A DNA stretch of 64,000 bases from Taeniopygia guttata (GCF_048771995.1 NC_133024.1:28722001-28786000); one strand, 5' to 3'; positions 13,301-28,300 are shown, counted from the stretch's first letter. Notes: generated by a model not told the origin, from the letters alone. A program made the numbers and translations.

Positions 13301-16300
13301 ACTGTCTTGAAGCTCAGCTTTTGTAGTTTGATCTTGTATCACCCTGTAGATAACATGTGAAGCTTCTTTTTTCTAGTAGAGCTAAGGAAAGTAATTTGTT
13401 TTTTTGTTATCTGCTAATTGTTCCTTGCTCGCTTTACTGTGTTTTGGTATTTAACCAATTAAAATTAGTTGTTACTGCTACTTTTTGTGATTGAATTTAA
13501 CTTCAGACTTCTGAAAAATGACCTCATGCATCTGCTAGTAGTCTCCCTTAACCTGGAGTGTGGCCATAATGTTTTACTTATGATGTATTTTAAAGGTGTT
13601 AAGCATTTGTTATGCACTCAAGGTCTGGCTCCTCATGATTTCATGAAGGTTAAGGTTTTTTTATGGCTCCTTCTTAGGTTCTTTTAATAAACTTTTTCAT
13701 TTTCCTAAAATCTTGTTTTTATGTGAAGTAGATGTTTTGGGGTTTTTTCTTTCCTTTTTTTCCTTTTGTTGCTCCTGCAAAGAGCATTCTAATTATTTTT
13801 AATCCTCAGTAGTAAGGATGCTGTTGCTCAGTGTTAATGGTAGTATGCTAGCAGTTTTTGTACCCTGTACAACTGGAGTATTGTCCAAAGCTCTTGTTCC
13901 TGAGCCTCCTAAGTCTCCATTGTAGAGCTCCTTTGAGATTTACCTATTTCTACCAGAATCTAGTTGACAAACTAGTTCACTGTAGAATATGTGCATAGGC
14001 AAGGCTGTTACAAATCCAATCCTGCTTATTTTCACAACAAAGTCAAGAGCTGCTTATCCTGTCCAGAATCCCTGATTAGCATGCCAGTCACTGATGGCAT
14101 ATAAAAATGTAGTCTCAGCACCATCTTCCAGCATGAGAGTTACAAGATTTAGGTGACAGTAGTTGAATACTCATGTAAGAGAATGTTTTAAATCCTGGTG
14201 CTCACCTTCTATCTGATGATGAAAATTCTGCTTCTTACTCTTCTGTCTGAAATGCCCACTTGGAGTATGGCCTGTTGACCCACATAGCTGCTGGTCTGGG
14301 CCTCTGCTCAGTCTGTTGGGGCTCTCCTCACTAAAATTGTCCTATTCTCTTGTGCTTCTGCTGCAGAGGTGGGGTGGAAGTGAGCTACTTTGCCGTGGTG
14401 AGGAGTCAGAGGATGGAATAACCTTAAGGAGGAGATTCAAGTCCTAATGCCAGCTTCTGATTGAAGAGGAAACTAGGCAGCCAGTCGCCTTTTGCCCTGT
14501 TATTTCAACCCACCTCATAGTCATTTCATTTTTTCTTTTTATTGCTTAGGATAGGAAGGAAGGTAGCTAGAAGAGATTAGTGAATCAAGTAAGAGAATCA
14601 GTTTGGGAGGTTGTTTTTAATATCTGCCAGTTGTCTGCTTTTTAAGAGGTATAAACTCGAGAGTAGCTTTTCAGTTTTCATGCCAGATTAGGGAACTGGC
14701 CATGTTCTAGCTGTACTTTTCCTTTTATTTGAATCTTCAAAAGTTTCTTAAAGTGGAAGATTTTATAGAGGGACAAAATATGCATATTGAGGCTATGGAG
14801 AAGAACACAGAGGGTAAGTGAAACAGACATGCTGAAATACAGGATTCACTGTCTGTGACTTTATGTTTCCAGGGGAGTCGTCTGGATGAACAGAGATGTT
14901 CCCTTCCAGCTCCTCTCAAGGTGAGGCCAAGTTGTTGCCTCCTAAATTGCTGAGAATGGCAGATAATTACTGACCTGCCTTGCAGTGTACTTTCATACTG
15001 GAATGAACAGGGAGTCTGCAAACATCCCAAAAACACTTACGAGCTTGCCTTTTTTCTTTTCTTTTTTTTTTTTTCCTAGTTGCTGCAGAAGGGGGTAAAA
15101 CTATGTAGCTGAAATAGAATTAACTTTTCCCTTTCTCTAATTTAAGTGGCTCCAGTAAGAGTTTATTGTTATTAAAAGTGTTAGTTTTGACTAAGTAATT
15201 TCTTAAATTTATTCAATTTAAGAGCTGTAATAATATTTATGAAACCACGTAGTATTTATTTTAGTAGTCTGCTTGATGACTCATGGAGATGCTACTAGAA
15301 AGTTGCTCTGTTTTGCCAATATTAAGCCAGTAAGAAAAGATTCCTATCTTTAAATCCTCAAGTTGAGGATTAAACTCCACTTCTTCAGTCTCAGCTCAGG
15401 CCTACTAACCTTAAAATCAAACCTGACCTTGACTTTTATCTTGGGATGACCTATAAAAAAGCCACATCAAGAACTGACACAGCTTTATTCTGACAGAGAT
15501 AGTCAGTGCTCTTTGTGGTGATGGAGGAGGCATCCAGCTGGCATAAACTGGCTCAGATATTGCTTCTGTTCTCTGAGTCACACCTCGGCATTGCTCGATG
15601 CATACCACAGAGCAGCCATGGAGATGACACAGCCTCAATCTCACTGTAAATAACAGCACTTTTTCTCCCATTCCTACTGTCATCCCTGTCAGCAGGACAG
15701 CAGCTGTCTAACACTCTGCAGAAGGAAAAGAGAGAGGCTGCCTCTCCTAAACACATCAAGTTTGCCTATAGTTTGGCTACTTCCTCATTTTGCATGCCTA
15801 CATTCCCTGTAATTTGGAGGAGAGTGGGTAGAATCTGACTCTGAAGTTTATTGTTCTCAGAGTTCTTTTTTTTTAATGCTGAGACCTTGGAAGTGGAGTC
15901 TAACCTTAAGTCCTGAAGTAAAACTCTAAGGATGACCTAGGGAAGAACAGAAGCTGAGGATGCAGCTTGCACAGTCATGAGAGCATAATCCTTTAAAAGA
16001 TGTCACATTTTTGCTAATGGCCTCTTCTGATTTCAGACAGAAGAGGAGTATATTCCTTATCCCAGCATCCATGAGGTGAGTTAGTACTGCTCTCTCCTCT
16101 CTGTATGTCCTTGGACTTCATTGGTTTTTCAGCTTATTAGCATTCCAGCTTACAGACCTGTCAGCTTTAATGCTTTCTGTCCTGCTGAATAGGTATTACA
16201 GAAAGGGTGGCCATATCCTCTCATTATCCTACCCCAGTTTGGGGGCTACTGGATTGAAGGGACCAGCCACAACCTCTCCAGCTTGAGTCCAACTCTGTCT

Positions 16301-19300
16301 GATGTCCCGTTTTCCTGGAGTGGTAAAGTGAAACTGGAAAGTGACCCTACAGCCAAGCTGTACCGCAAACATTTTCTGGGAAAGGTAAGGGTGACCTTCA
16401 CAGCCTTCTTTGCCCACCCAGCACAAGGCTGAAATGTCTCTCAGGCTTTGTCTGGTGGGCTTAAAAATGTCTGCACCGCTGCTGCATTTCAGTTCCTTAT
16501 GATGCCTTGAACTGATGTAAATGAGGTACATACTAAGATATGGTCTGTAGTCTTTTCAATTGGTTGTGTTCCCTTGTGAAATGTGCATCATCCTGTGCAT
16601 TAATAGAAATGTGCACCATCCTGTGCATGGGAAGTGCTTTTATTTATTTAAGAAGGTCTTTTGAGTCTCCTATACACGTACCAACCTTGGGATAAAAAGT
16701 GGACAAAATTGTAATAGTACTGGAAGTGGAAATGGCATTATTTTTAGAGGGGACTTCAGCACTGGCAGTGCAAGCTCCTCAGCAGGAAGCAGAACATTCC
16801 ATTTCCCTCAGTGTTTGGTCATTACAGAATGTATATGTTGAAACTGGGCCATGTGTTTTATAGCTGTTGATTTAAGTAAGTTTGGTGCTAAATGTTCCAT
16901 GAATTTAAAAATTCCAGTTTGAGCATAGGGAAACAGAGCTAGGCCTCATAAAGTGAATGTTTGCTGGCCAGCCATGAAGGTCCATCTGGGTGGGCCTGTT
17001 TAGGGAATTGGCTTATTACCAGACTGAATCTCAGGATGATATTAGCCATAAAGAATTAGTGAGAAAAACCCAGGATCTTTTCTGAGATTTGGTTCATGGC
17101 ATAAGGAGATAAGAAGGCTTGACAAGTACACTCACACTGCATCTTATTCAGTGATCTCCCTTAGCGACTACTGAACAAGTTCAAAAACAGGAATAGGTGG
17201 TGCTTTGCACAGTGCTGGGGACCTGTGCTGGAGTAGTTATGCTTGTCAGAGTGATCTTCTGTAGTGAATCTTGTTCCACAGCACTGGAGAATTATATTAA
17301 TATGATTTATAAATAATTAGGGAAAAAAAATAAGCCTTCCTGGAGGCTTCCCCTCAAGACTAACAGATTTGCTGTGCAATCTGTTAATGGACATTTATCC
17401 TGCAACCTTCTGGAAGCTTTCAGTATGCCAGCTGTAATTATTTTTCTGTCATGGTAAATTTAGGGTTGTGCTTGAAGGCTTCCAGAGCCAGAGAGGACGA
17501 GAGGCAAATTTGGATACGATTTTTTCAGTCCAATTGTTGGATTCACTGCTGACCTGATATCGCAAAACAGTTGAGGTTGGAAGGGACCTCTGGGGCTCAT
17601 CTTGTCCGTACTCCTGCTCATGCCATCATTGTTCCTTCCAAGTGAGATCCAGGACTTCCTCTATTGTGGAGCTTTGCATTTGCAAAGTGCCAACCATTAG
17701 TTCCTCAGTACTACAGAAAAGCTTTCTCCTATATTCTTCCTTTTCTGGTGTCTGGTGTTTTATTCTTTGCCTTAACTGACATGAATGTGTGTCCATGTTC
17801 AGTTAAACATGCAAGTTTTTGAGCAAGCCAGTGCCAGAAAAGAACAAGGTGAACAGGACTCTTGTGTCACAGAAAGCTTCAGCCATGGCTAGAAAACTTT
17901 CCCCACGGTTTAAAGACTTAGTTAAGGAGAGAGCTCAGAGCTTTTCCACTCACTAGAAGAGTATTTCTTCAGTGCAAAGTTAGCAGTGATTTTGATGCTG
18001 TGTTGGATCTTTTTCTTGTTGGTAACATGGGAAAGTTATTTCAGCAATGTCAGGAAAGGTCTCTTTCATGCTTTGAATAACAGCAAACAGTTCTTAGCTG
18101 AAGAGTCTGAAAGCATCATATGGTGGGAGAGACATAGCCAGTGGTTTAGGGAATATCCTTTAAGCAAGACAGGAGATCAAAGTATTGTGTGGTACTACCC
18201 TTAATGTGCATGTCTGTGTTGTGTATGTGTGTATGGAGATTGCTCAAACTCAAAGAATTCTGTGATACTTTTTACAGAACATCTTACAGCAGACCCTATA
18301 AAACAACCACCAAAAAAAGTGCAGGAACATTTAAGCCATAGCTGAGTTCCTTTTCCTTGCCTCATGATCTGTATTTTATATGACAATTACACATTAAGAT
18401 TTATTTAGCCTTTAGGAAGAAGGCCATAAAACCTTATGTCTTATACTGTGGGAATTATTCATGTCTGTGTTGTTTTTCAAGGCTGTAATGAAAAGTAGCC
18501 TGAAGCTGGGAGGTATCTAATAAAGGTATACATTGTAACTGCCAGTCAAATAAAGTTAGGGTCCAGTTTCTCAAGCACTTGAAGCTCTCGTTGCTGATGG
18601 AGAAGTTTTCTTGCTATGCATTCATATGTGATCATGTATTTCTCCTTCATGCTGTCCTTTCTTCATGCTGGTTAAAGTTGCTGCAGATGGCAGATGTCTT
18701 TGTAGCTTTATAATTTCTTAGGCAAACTGTCAGCATTCCTTGTGTTTTCTGCTAGTCGTTTCCCTTGGCCCATGGAAGATACTAAATTGTTTTTAGAGAG
18801 ATCTATTTGAAATCCAGAACTACCTTTCAGATTATATTAAATGTTACAGAAACTGCTTCTTTGGCTGAACAAATTTGTACTTAATACATAGGTCATCTCA
18901 GCTCCAGGGTATCTTGTAATCACTGACTTGCAATCTTCAGTATCAAATGCAAAGCCTTTTGATGGTTCATCTCTAACTTCAGGACAGCTAACAATAAAGG
19001 CTGCTGTCCACTGAAGGAATATGAGTCTGATGTATGTTCCTATGTGTTTTTACAGAGAAAGAAAATAATAAGGAATAAATTATAGGTTTATGCATACATA
19101 TGATTGCTCAGATCTCAGTTTAAACCTCAGGGTTATGTAGCCAGAGTGGCTTTTACAAAAATTCAGTTGTTTTAAGATCTCCACTAATTCTGTTGTCTAG
19201 TCCCCTATAAGGATTGCACCCATTTGTGTAGCTCTGCCTAGCTATGTCAGTTGCAGCAGAGCTGATAGCCCAGTCTCCATAGCAGTTGAGATCCCCCTGT

Positions 19301-22300
19301 ATTGGATCTGCTGGGGTCTGGCTTAGATGTCTCATCTCTGGGCTTTGGATATCAGTGTTACTTTTAGCCACAGCTAACCTCAGGCTTTGGCTCCTCTTCC
19401 TTGCTTTGCCTTCTAGTTCTGATTTTTGTTGGCATTATGCCATCTTTTTCCTTAACAGCCTGTTTTGGCCATCCAGCTTGGCATTTGACTTCTTTAGTTT
19501 AAGGACTTTGATTCTAGACTTCCAACAGATCATGGAACAATGCTTTGCTCCTTGAATCTGTCTCTTCCTCAGCTACTCTGTCTTTCTGCCCTTGGTCACA
19601 GTGGCTTACTGCATCTGATTCTTATTCACATCCCACAAATCCATTAGTATCCTGAAACTCATGGTCAGGAGGAATTAACTGTCCTTTGCGGCTTCCTTTG
19701 ATTTCAGCTTTTTTTCCCATGTACTGTAATCAGTCAGTGTGACAGATCACACTGGTCTTCTGTGATTTGAACACTGCAGCAAGAGGCCATATTATTCTGT
19801 TTGCCTCTTGGCTGCTCTTAGACCTTACCTTTTTCAGACTCCCTTGTTTGATCAGCCATGGAACCTTTTGCCCAGTATCCGGGCAGTTCTGTGTGGGAAT
19901 CCAGGGCTTCCCTCTGTCTGCCCTGGAGGGCCTGGGACCCTGGCAGGGGGTCAGAAACCCCCCTGTACAGAGCCCTGAGAGGCACTGTCTCTGATTTCTG
20001 TCCATGGAAAAGAGTTTTCAATCTTACAGGATGAATTACAAGCTCTGAGTGTTTGATATGAGTAATAATTAAGTGTGGCATGGGTGCAAAAGTAAAATTT
20101 TAGGTTTCTAGATTAGGGGTTCAGAGGGGACAAGATGGAGGAAATTGGGTGTGTCTTGTCCTTTTCTCCTTCTTCATGCCCTCCATGTTTCACTGTGGTG
20201 TTGGCATTTTTCTATTGGTTTAGGCTGGGGACACACTGTTCAACGTAGATGACAGATATTGGCACATTATTGTAAATATAGCACACGTAGTTTCTGGTAT
20301 ATAATGTTTGTAACATCCCACTGAGGACAGAGCCCCACACGCTGCCCTGCAGGACAGACCTGCGGCAGGGCAGCAGAACATGTTAGAGATAAGCAAGAAT
20401 AAACAACCTTGAAAACAGCACAGATGAATTATGGCTTCTTCTTTGGCAACGGGGCAGAAAGACAGAGACTTTCTACAATCTCGGGATCATCAATATCTCA
20501 GATTCCGACAGTTCTGGGTGTTGGGTGTTTTCTGTCTCAAAGAGGAGGTGAGGATAATGACATCTTTAATACTTTAAAAAGTTAGACAGCTACATCTTCA
20601 CATTTTGGTTTAGGGTAGTGACTGTAGTCTTATTTCTATTTTTTGTTTCAAAGAGAGGATTGGTTTATGTTTGTTAGGTTCAAGTTGGCTGTGTCCACAC
20701 AGATATCGGAGTATTTCACTAGATATATTTTTATTTCTGACAGTGAGTCAGAACTATGATTTATACAAAAGATTTAGACAGCAAAAGACAATCTTACCAG
20801 TGTTTTGAGAGAGGCTGCAATTAATCAGAGCCAGAGCAGACCTTCTAGGCATATATATATTCTATATATTCTAGGCAAAAGACTGAGGGAGGAACTGACA
20901 GACTAGCAATAATTTTTTATCAAATTACACTTTACTCCCACTGAATTCTTCATTAAATCATTGTACCTGGAGTATTCCTTTCACAGAACATATTCCAAGC
21001 CGTGCAAGTTTTCACTGTATAACTGAATACAACTTGCTGTCCCACTTCTGTGTCATACATGAGGATGCTTTTCCACTAGGATGATGGGAGTGATCAAGAC
21101 ATTTCTGCACAATTTCACCTTAATAGTATTTTCCTTGTGCTGAAGATTTCCATACACATCCTGTGTCAAAAGGCTTTAACCTTATGAGGTTAGAGATTAT
21201 ATAGCAATAGATATGATATAGCAATACAAAATATACATTGCTATACCTAGGTCACTGGAACATGGGTTTATACCCAGGAGAAATGTATGGCCACAGCCAC
21301 TTACATAGAGAGACTGTGAAAATGTTTGCAGTATCTTTCATTGTTTGACTGCATGACTGTTCCAGGCACACTCCATTAAAGTTGGACGGTGTTAGTGGCA
21401 TTGCTGAGAACAGTCTTCTTCTGCAAAACCTCTTTGCTAACTGACTGTATCCTGACATGTGAGCACTCTCGGAGTTCAGTCATTTACCATAACCCTGCTG
21501 TTGCTCTTTAGTTAGAAAATTCCCACAACCACATCCAGTTGAATGTCTGGAGGACACTGCTTAGTCAAGCAGAACCTGAATGGATACAGGGAAAGTCCGT
21601 GAAAGATAGAATTTTATTTACAAGAAACTCAGTTTCTTCAAAACGTGTTGCTGAATGTTCCAATACTATTCCTTCTCGAGAGCCCTTGTGATGTTGGACA
21701 GGTGAGGAGGAACTGAACTGACTGGATCCACTTTGACTGATATGCTCAGACACTGATGATCAAGCGGGCTGGAAGACAACATACACACATCTGGAAGCAT
21801 GCTCCTCCTAGTTAAATTCAAAATTAGCTAATCTTGAGTGACAGGTTGTATGCAAAAAAAACAACTTGGAAAGCTTCTCCAGGAAGCATGTTGGAGATAA
21901 TGCATTTTGGTTTCCTGTTTGCAGGAGCACCAGAACTTTTACTCCAGTGACATGTCCTTGGGCTACCTAGTACTTTCTGTGAAGTATGAACAGATCGAGA
22001 AACAGGAAAATCTACGCCTGTTGCTGAGGTAACAGTGCCTGTTATTGAAGTGTATGCTACTGTGCTGTGTCCCTAGTCTTACCTTGTGCTCCCTGTGCAT
22101 AGATGTGGGTGTGAATTTCATATCTTTCTTCTGGAGAGAAAAGAAACTGCAAAAAACACTTTGAGGCTTTTTCTCTTGCCTCTGCTCTTGAGTTGCTCTG
22201 AGCAGTTTCCTTAAAGAAATTGGTGTGGTGCTTACAGGTGCATCTTCATAGTACCTGTGTGGAAAACACCTGTTCTTCCCTCAAATAGAAAGTTTTTCTG

Positions 22301-25300
22301 ATTATTCTGTCTATTTAGAGACGTGTGAGTACTCTCTAGGAGATTATGGATTCCCTAATGAAGGACAGCCTAGCCCAGGCTTTGTACTTGACACCAAGGC
22401 TCCCTTGAAGGTGTTCTAGAACATTCCCTAGATTCCCAGGGCAGTCTATGAAGCCATAATCCTTAGAGAGGGTTACAAAGAGAGACATTATGTTATGAAG
22501 AGGGAGCTGCTGGATGAACTACAAGAAGAACAGAGAAGGATCTTGTGTAACTGAGAGGCCACTGCAGAGAAACTTTTTACCACACTATGGGCTGGGTGCA
22601 CTCCCAGTAGACAATGCTACTGGAACCAAGTGATGTACAGTTGCCACTGACAAGGATTTGTCCAGGACTGAGGAGAAAAAAATGATTGCATAGGAATTAG
22701 CTACAAGAAAATCACTGGTGAGTTTCTTCCACTGTTTCCAGAGAATGCTTCAGACTGCCAGCAATAATCTGGGAATAAAGAGAGAGTCTGTTTGTGAGCT
22801 GTGCCTGGGAATGTTTATCTTCCTATGTGGAAGAGACCAGGGAAGAACAAAAGGGTAGTTATTCCTCTATTAAGATATTTTATTGTATGCAGTACTTTTT
22901 TCCTCAATAGCTTGTTTATAGTGGTTTGAAGAAGCTTTTGACAGCCCAATATTTCTTCTTCCTTAGAAAGATATCTCTCCTTAAGTACACATACAAAGAA
23001 GAAGGCAGCTTTCCTCTGTCTTCCTCTGGCAGCTTTCTGGAACAGTGCTACACCAGTTTCTACCTCCTTTACTTTGCATGGATCTGCTTTCGTAGGCTGT
23101 TTCTAGCAGACCTTTTAACACTCTTTCAAGCTCTCACTGATCATGGGAAACCCTTATTATTCTGTGTCCATGAATTATATTTTGACATTTAGATTTCTGT
23201 GAAAGAAAATGGTGTGGGAGGGAAGCAAAATACTTCTTCAAGGCAGACAAGAGTGCAAAGGAGCAAAGACACCAGGGGCTTGTGTTTTGTTTCCTCTGCT
23301 CACTACAACGTGATGGGCAGTGAAGAGTGACAATACCTTGCTTTTCCAGTGATTCTATGCACCATAGTTGAAATTAACCCTCTGGAATTAACTGCTTTAA
23401 CAATAGGAATGGCTACTCTTTCTTTAAAGATCCAGTGTTGCTTGTGTCTCCCTTCAGCCATCAGTCTCTAATACCTTTTTTGTTCTATGTCAGGACTCGT
23501 ACTGGCACCAAACATGATCTAATTCCCATTTCCTGTCTGAATGAGTTTCCCAATGCTGTTCAGATGGCAAAGGTGAGATTCATGCTTGCCTATTTGTCTT
23601 AAGGACTCATTCTTCAAGCTATTTTCACCTCTATCCTCTCATTTCCCTCTTTTTCTACTATTCACCAGTAGAACTGTTACATTGTTCCCTTTTACCCTTC
23701 CATTTGCCTTCTTTTCTTTCTCTTCTAATCTTACCATAGAATTTTTGCCTGAAGGGGCTCCTGTCAGATAATTATATACAGTGCCTATGCTGTCATGCCT
23801 GCAACAAGCCAGGGCACATGATAATCACACTTCTATTTCCCTGTCTCTCTCACTCAACAGCTACTGTGTGAGGATGTGAATGTTGAACGCTTCTTTCCTG
23901 TCCTGTATCCCAAGGTACAGTATTCTGATATGTCTGTATATCACTTTTCCATCAAGGTCTGGCTAATGACATCCAGTTGACAATTTCTGTTTTCATTACC
24001 TCAGGCCTCACAGCTTATTGTTGCCTTTGATGAACATGTCATAAGCAATAACTTCAAATTTGGGGTCATCTACCAAAAACCTGGACAGGTAAGACCCATC
24101 AGATCCCATGGTACTTGGGGCAAATGAAAAGAGTCAATTTTCTTAGCTTAAAGGGTGTAATAGCAAGGTCTGCACTGTCCAGAAGCAGTGGCTTGGAGGC
24201 AGCAGTGTTTGTGCAGTGCCATGGTTCCCTTGGCATGCCTCTTCCACCCACAATTTCTCTGGCAGTTTAGGCTTTGTGGATCTCTGAACCCTAACTCTAA
24301 CCCTCATGGCAGCCTGGGGCTGAGGCACAGGGCCCCAGCACCATAGGGGGCTCAGATCAGAAAAGTATTCAAGCAGAGGTGTTTGTTGGTTGAACTGTCT
24401 ATAGAAATTACTGCCTGCTCTTTGTACTCCTTGTGCTTCTTACTAGTTCTGCTTTCCTTCTATAGACAACTGAAGAAGAAGTCTTCAGTAACACAGTAGA
24501 GAGTCAGGGTTTCCTGGAGTTCTTGGATTTCCTTGGTGACAAGATTCAGCTGCAAGATTTCCGTGGGTGCGTACACAGGGCAGATTAACTTAGGGAAAAC
24601 CATGTGTTCAGAGGCTGTGACTCTGTTACAGCTCAGCTTCCAGAGAAGTCCTGCATCTTCTGAATCCCAGTGCAGGTGAAAAAGCCCTGGATGCTTTTGT
24701 CAGCCATTGTGTCTGGGAACTAGTTGGAGCTTAGGTCTCTGCTGGTATTTTGATTTAAAGGTCTCCTGGTATCTCAATCTGACACGCAGCATCAGCAAAG
24801 AATAATTTTACTTGGCAGTGCAAATACTAGTTCGTTTCATAGTGGTATGGGGCAGTATTATTTCAGGCTCTTTCCGTGAGGCATCCCATCCCTTCTGTAG
24901 TTCTAACGTATGGAATGTGTTTCTCAGAAGAATACCAAAGAAGGTAGCTACTTTGAGGATCCCTGCTTTAAATTCATAGCTTTTAACAAGCTGGGATGTT
25001 CACCAGCACAAACATAGTGCAGCTTCAGTCATTGCATTGGATGGGGAAGACTTGGTGCCTCACTATCACTGATTTCCTAAAAATTACCTTTGACAGTCCT
25101 GATGTAGTACTGTTGCTGATACTGTCTGTCTTCTCTCTGTTCTCTCGTTCTTCTACTGCCTGACCTGTGGTGTGGTGTGGATTTGCTCAGGTTCCGGGGA
25201 GGTTTGGATGTTACCAGAGGTCAAACAGGCACCGAGTCAGTCTATACAAATTTCCGGGGGAAGGAGATCATGTTTCACGTGTCCACAAAGCTGCCCTTCA

Positions 25301-28300
25301 CAGAGGGAGATTCCCAGCAGGTATCAGGAGGGGGAGTAAGGATTACAACAGCGTGTCTGAGAGAGGAGGGGCATTTGAAGAAGGACTGCATAGAGGGGAC
25401 AATAGTTGACTGTATAATGTTGGGAATTATGGCTGGAGTAATGGCAAAAGTAGTGATGAGGGGTTTGGTGAACAGATGGGTGTGAGGTGTTAGGCAGACT
25501 GGTGTTTGAGGTCCCATCATACTGTTCTGCTCTTTTTCACCTGCCTTCTCTCTTCATTATTTCTTTCCTCTCCAGCTTCAGCGGAAGCGTCACATTGGGA
25601 ATGATATTGTAGCCATCATTTTCCAGGATGAAAGCACACCTTTTGTCCCTGATATGATTGCTTCTAATTTCCTACATGCTTATGTGGTAGTTCAGCTCAC
25701 TCATAGCACCACTGGGGACACTCTCTACAAGGTAAGAATCAATAGATTAACCTGTACTGATTTTGATCCTTGACATGGAAATAGGTTCTTGGGCCTTTGG
25801 GAGAGGTACAGGTTCAGCCAGATGTCATCCTAATTTCTTGAGTATCTAAACCTGAAATCTGAGTTAAGTTGTATGCTTTCCTAAGTAACTGACTAATTTC
25901 TGAAGCTTAAAGCTTTGGAATTGAAGCAGAAAGAATTCAGATAAAAAATTTTGTTTACATCGCAGAGCACAAGCCACAATAGATTGTACTTTGGGGGTTG
26001 TCTCGCTTACATTGTCTGCACTGCCCGTGCTGCACAGTACAGTGCTTGCAGCTTGCAGTGCCGAGGCTGCAGGTCAGATAGAGTGCCTTGACCTAATTAT
26101 GGAATCCAAGCCAGCTACACCTGCTTCGGGAGATTCCAGAACTGATGCCCATCGGGCAGGGATGTGTTACCTGTTAGGGCTTTCCACCTGAAAGAAGCCC
26201 TGTAGAGCTCAGATTAATTATCCGTGGCTTTTGGACACAGCTCATCCTCTCTCTGACATGACTCTGTATGGATATCTGTAAAACTTTATGTTCAACTTTC
26301 AGTGATGCTGAGAGAGCAGAAAATATGAAGAAACTTGGATTTGTGGTGGGTTTTCAATTGTAGAAACATTTTAATCTCAGGTGCTATGTGTTGTATTATG
26401 TAGTGATTTTGATATGATGATGATGAGTCCTTATGCCTTGGAGGTCTCCAGAACACCAAGAATATAAAATTTAGGACAGTATCCCCACCTCCTCTTCCAC
26501 CAAGAGAGTGTTGGTGGTGGAGCAACCACCTTCAATTGTTCCCTATGCTTTGGGCAGCTGGTCTGTAGTGAAGGCCCTGTGTTAACCAGGCCATGGAGTT
26601 CCAGCTCTCATCCTGCTCTCTGTTTGGTAAGGCACAAAAATTCACTGGACTTTTTAATGACAAGGAAAGAGCTGGGAAAGCTTGCTATTTGTTGTGTGTC
26701 TTCCTGCCATTGTTTTAATTTTTGCCTGTCTGCAGTACCATTTTTTTTTTTTTTGTTAGTGAAATAAGGCTGCTTCATTCCATGAAGAAGAAATCCATCC
26801 CAGTAATCACCCCAGAGCCAATGCAGAGTTTTCTGTAAAGGCTTTTCTAAAGGGACTTTAACTGATGCTGCCTTGAACGCATTGTAGTACACAAAAGACT
26901 GAAAGATTTCTTTGCCATCCCTTTTACTTAAACTTTAGTGCCTCCTGTTAAATTGAAATACTAATGGAATTTATTTCACCGAATCAGTTTTTACAGTCAG
27001 AAAATTGAAAATGCAAAGCAGGATTTTAAGTGGTAGATATCTGCTAGGAGAGAGATGGAGGCTTTGTAATTCAGGGAGGTGGCCTAAAATGTGAGAAAAC
27101 TGAATTAAATCAAGAGCCCATTTCCTTCTTTCTCTCCTTAAACTCACATCTCTCAATGGCTCTGTGACAATATTGTTGTTTTGAGGCAGTTGTGGTTGTT
27201 ACAACGTTTTTCCCTCTTGTATGAAAGGACAAATAATGGTCTTGTTTCATCTCAAACATGACAAAAAAAACCCCTGTGAAATATTGAGAAGTACTGTATA
27301 TATTTGGTAAGATAGTTACATATAATTATGGGTAAGAGCTGTGAAGAAACAAGTGACCATATAAAAACTGGACTGCATTACAGTTACTTCTTTAGACATT
27401 GGTATGTCAGGTAGGAGCATCCTAAAAATAAAACAAATGAAACCTATTTATTTCTGGTAAAATGCATTTGCATGTTTACCACCTGTGACTCCCAGAGGCA
27501 GTGGCACTGAGATACTCCCCTCAGTGTGCAGCATGTCTCCACCAAGGATTCTCTGTAAAAAAAATAGGTGAGTACAGCCACACTGACTAAAGTTCTTCAG
27601 TGGAGGTTAATCTTGCAGGCTGAATAGGAGCATTTTTTTTTTGTTCCTAAATATACTGGCTATACTAGTTATTATTTTCAAAAAGCAGTCAGTTCAGCTT
27701 TTTTCATTGCTCTTACTGTGTGCACATCTAGCTGGCTGAGTTTCTGAGGGATAAATGAGCACATCCATCCACTGAGTTCAGGAACAGAGGGATGCACAGG
27801 ACGCTATATTACATCTCTTTTCTATAAGTAAATTATTTAGGAGGAATCAGACCTTTCATACTAGTTTGATGGTCTCACTTGTGTTCTGATACTCATTTTT
27901 TCCCCCTTCTGTTATTTCAGGTTTCAGTCACAGCCCGAGATGATGTCCCCTTCTTTGGACCGCCGCTGCCAAATCCAGCCATATTTAAAAAGGTTTGTTT
28001 CTCTGGTCCAGTGTTAGTTGGCAGGGGACATGGTGCACACACTTGTGTTCTGAGTTGGTATTGTCAGTCTGGCTAGAGCACTTTGGAGGTCCAAAGAGTA
28101 GTAAGCAGAGCTTTTATAATATGATATTTTTACTAGTGTTTTCATCTCCAGTTTAGTCTAGCCTTCATTTTGTCTTGTAGAGTGCAGAGTTTCGTGAATT
28201 CCTTCTGGTCAAGCTCATCAATGCCGAGTACAGCTGCTATCGAGCTGAGAAATTTGCTAAATTAGAGGTGGGTCTGTTATCTGGCTGCTTCAATTAAAAA

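Larger units (their letters stand above)
16385..21924 (+). other. Intron 6 of the Rap1GAP-like gene
   Basis: About 5.5 kb. It holds an antisense CR1 scrap near 17566-17625 and a solo ERV LTR at 19892-20510. No further exon is supported. Confidence 0.7.

Noticed and set aside
20341-20374. 10-bp hairpin GCTGCCCTGC / GCAGGGCAGC
   Set aside because: It lies inside the solo LTR and is likely part of its R/U5 structure rather than a separate feature.
24290-24305. CCCTAA-like bases resembling telomere repeat
   Set aside because: Only two imperfect units, within chance expectation.
25177-25485. 102-residue open frame covering exon 12
   Set aside because: Only its middle is exon 12; the rest is intron read-through past a normal donor.
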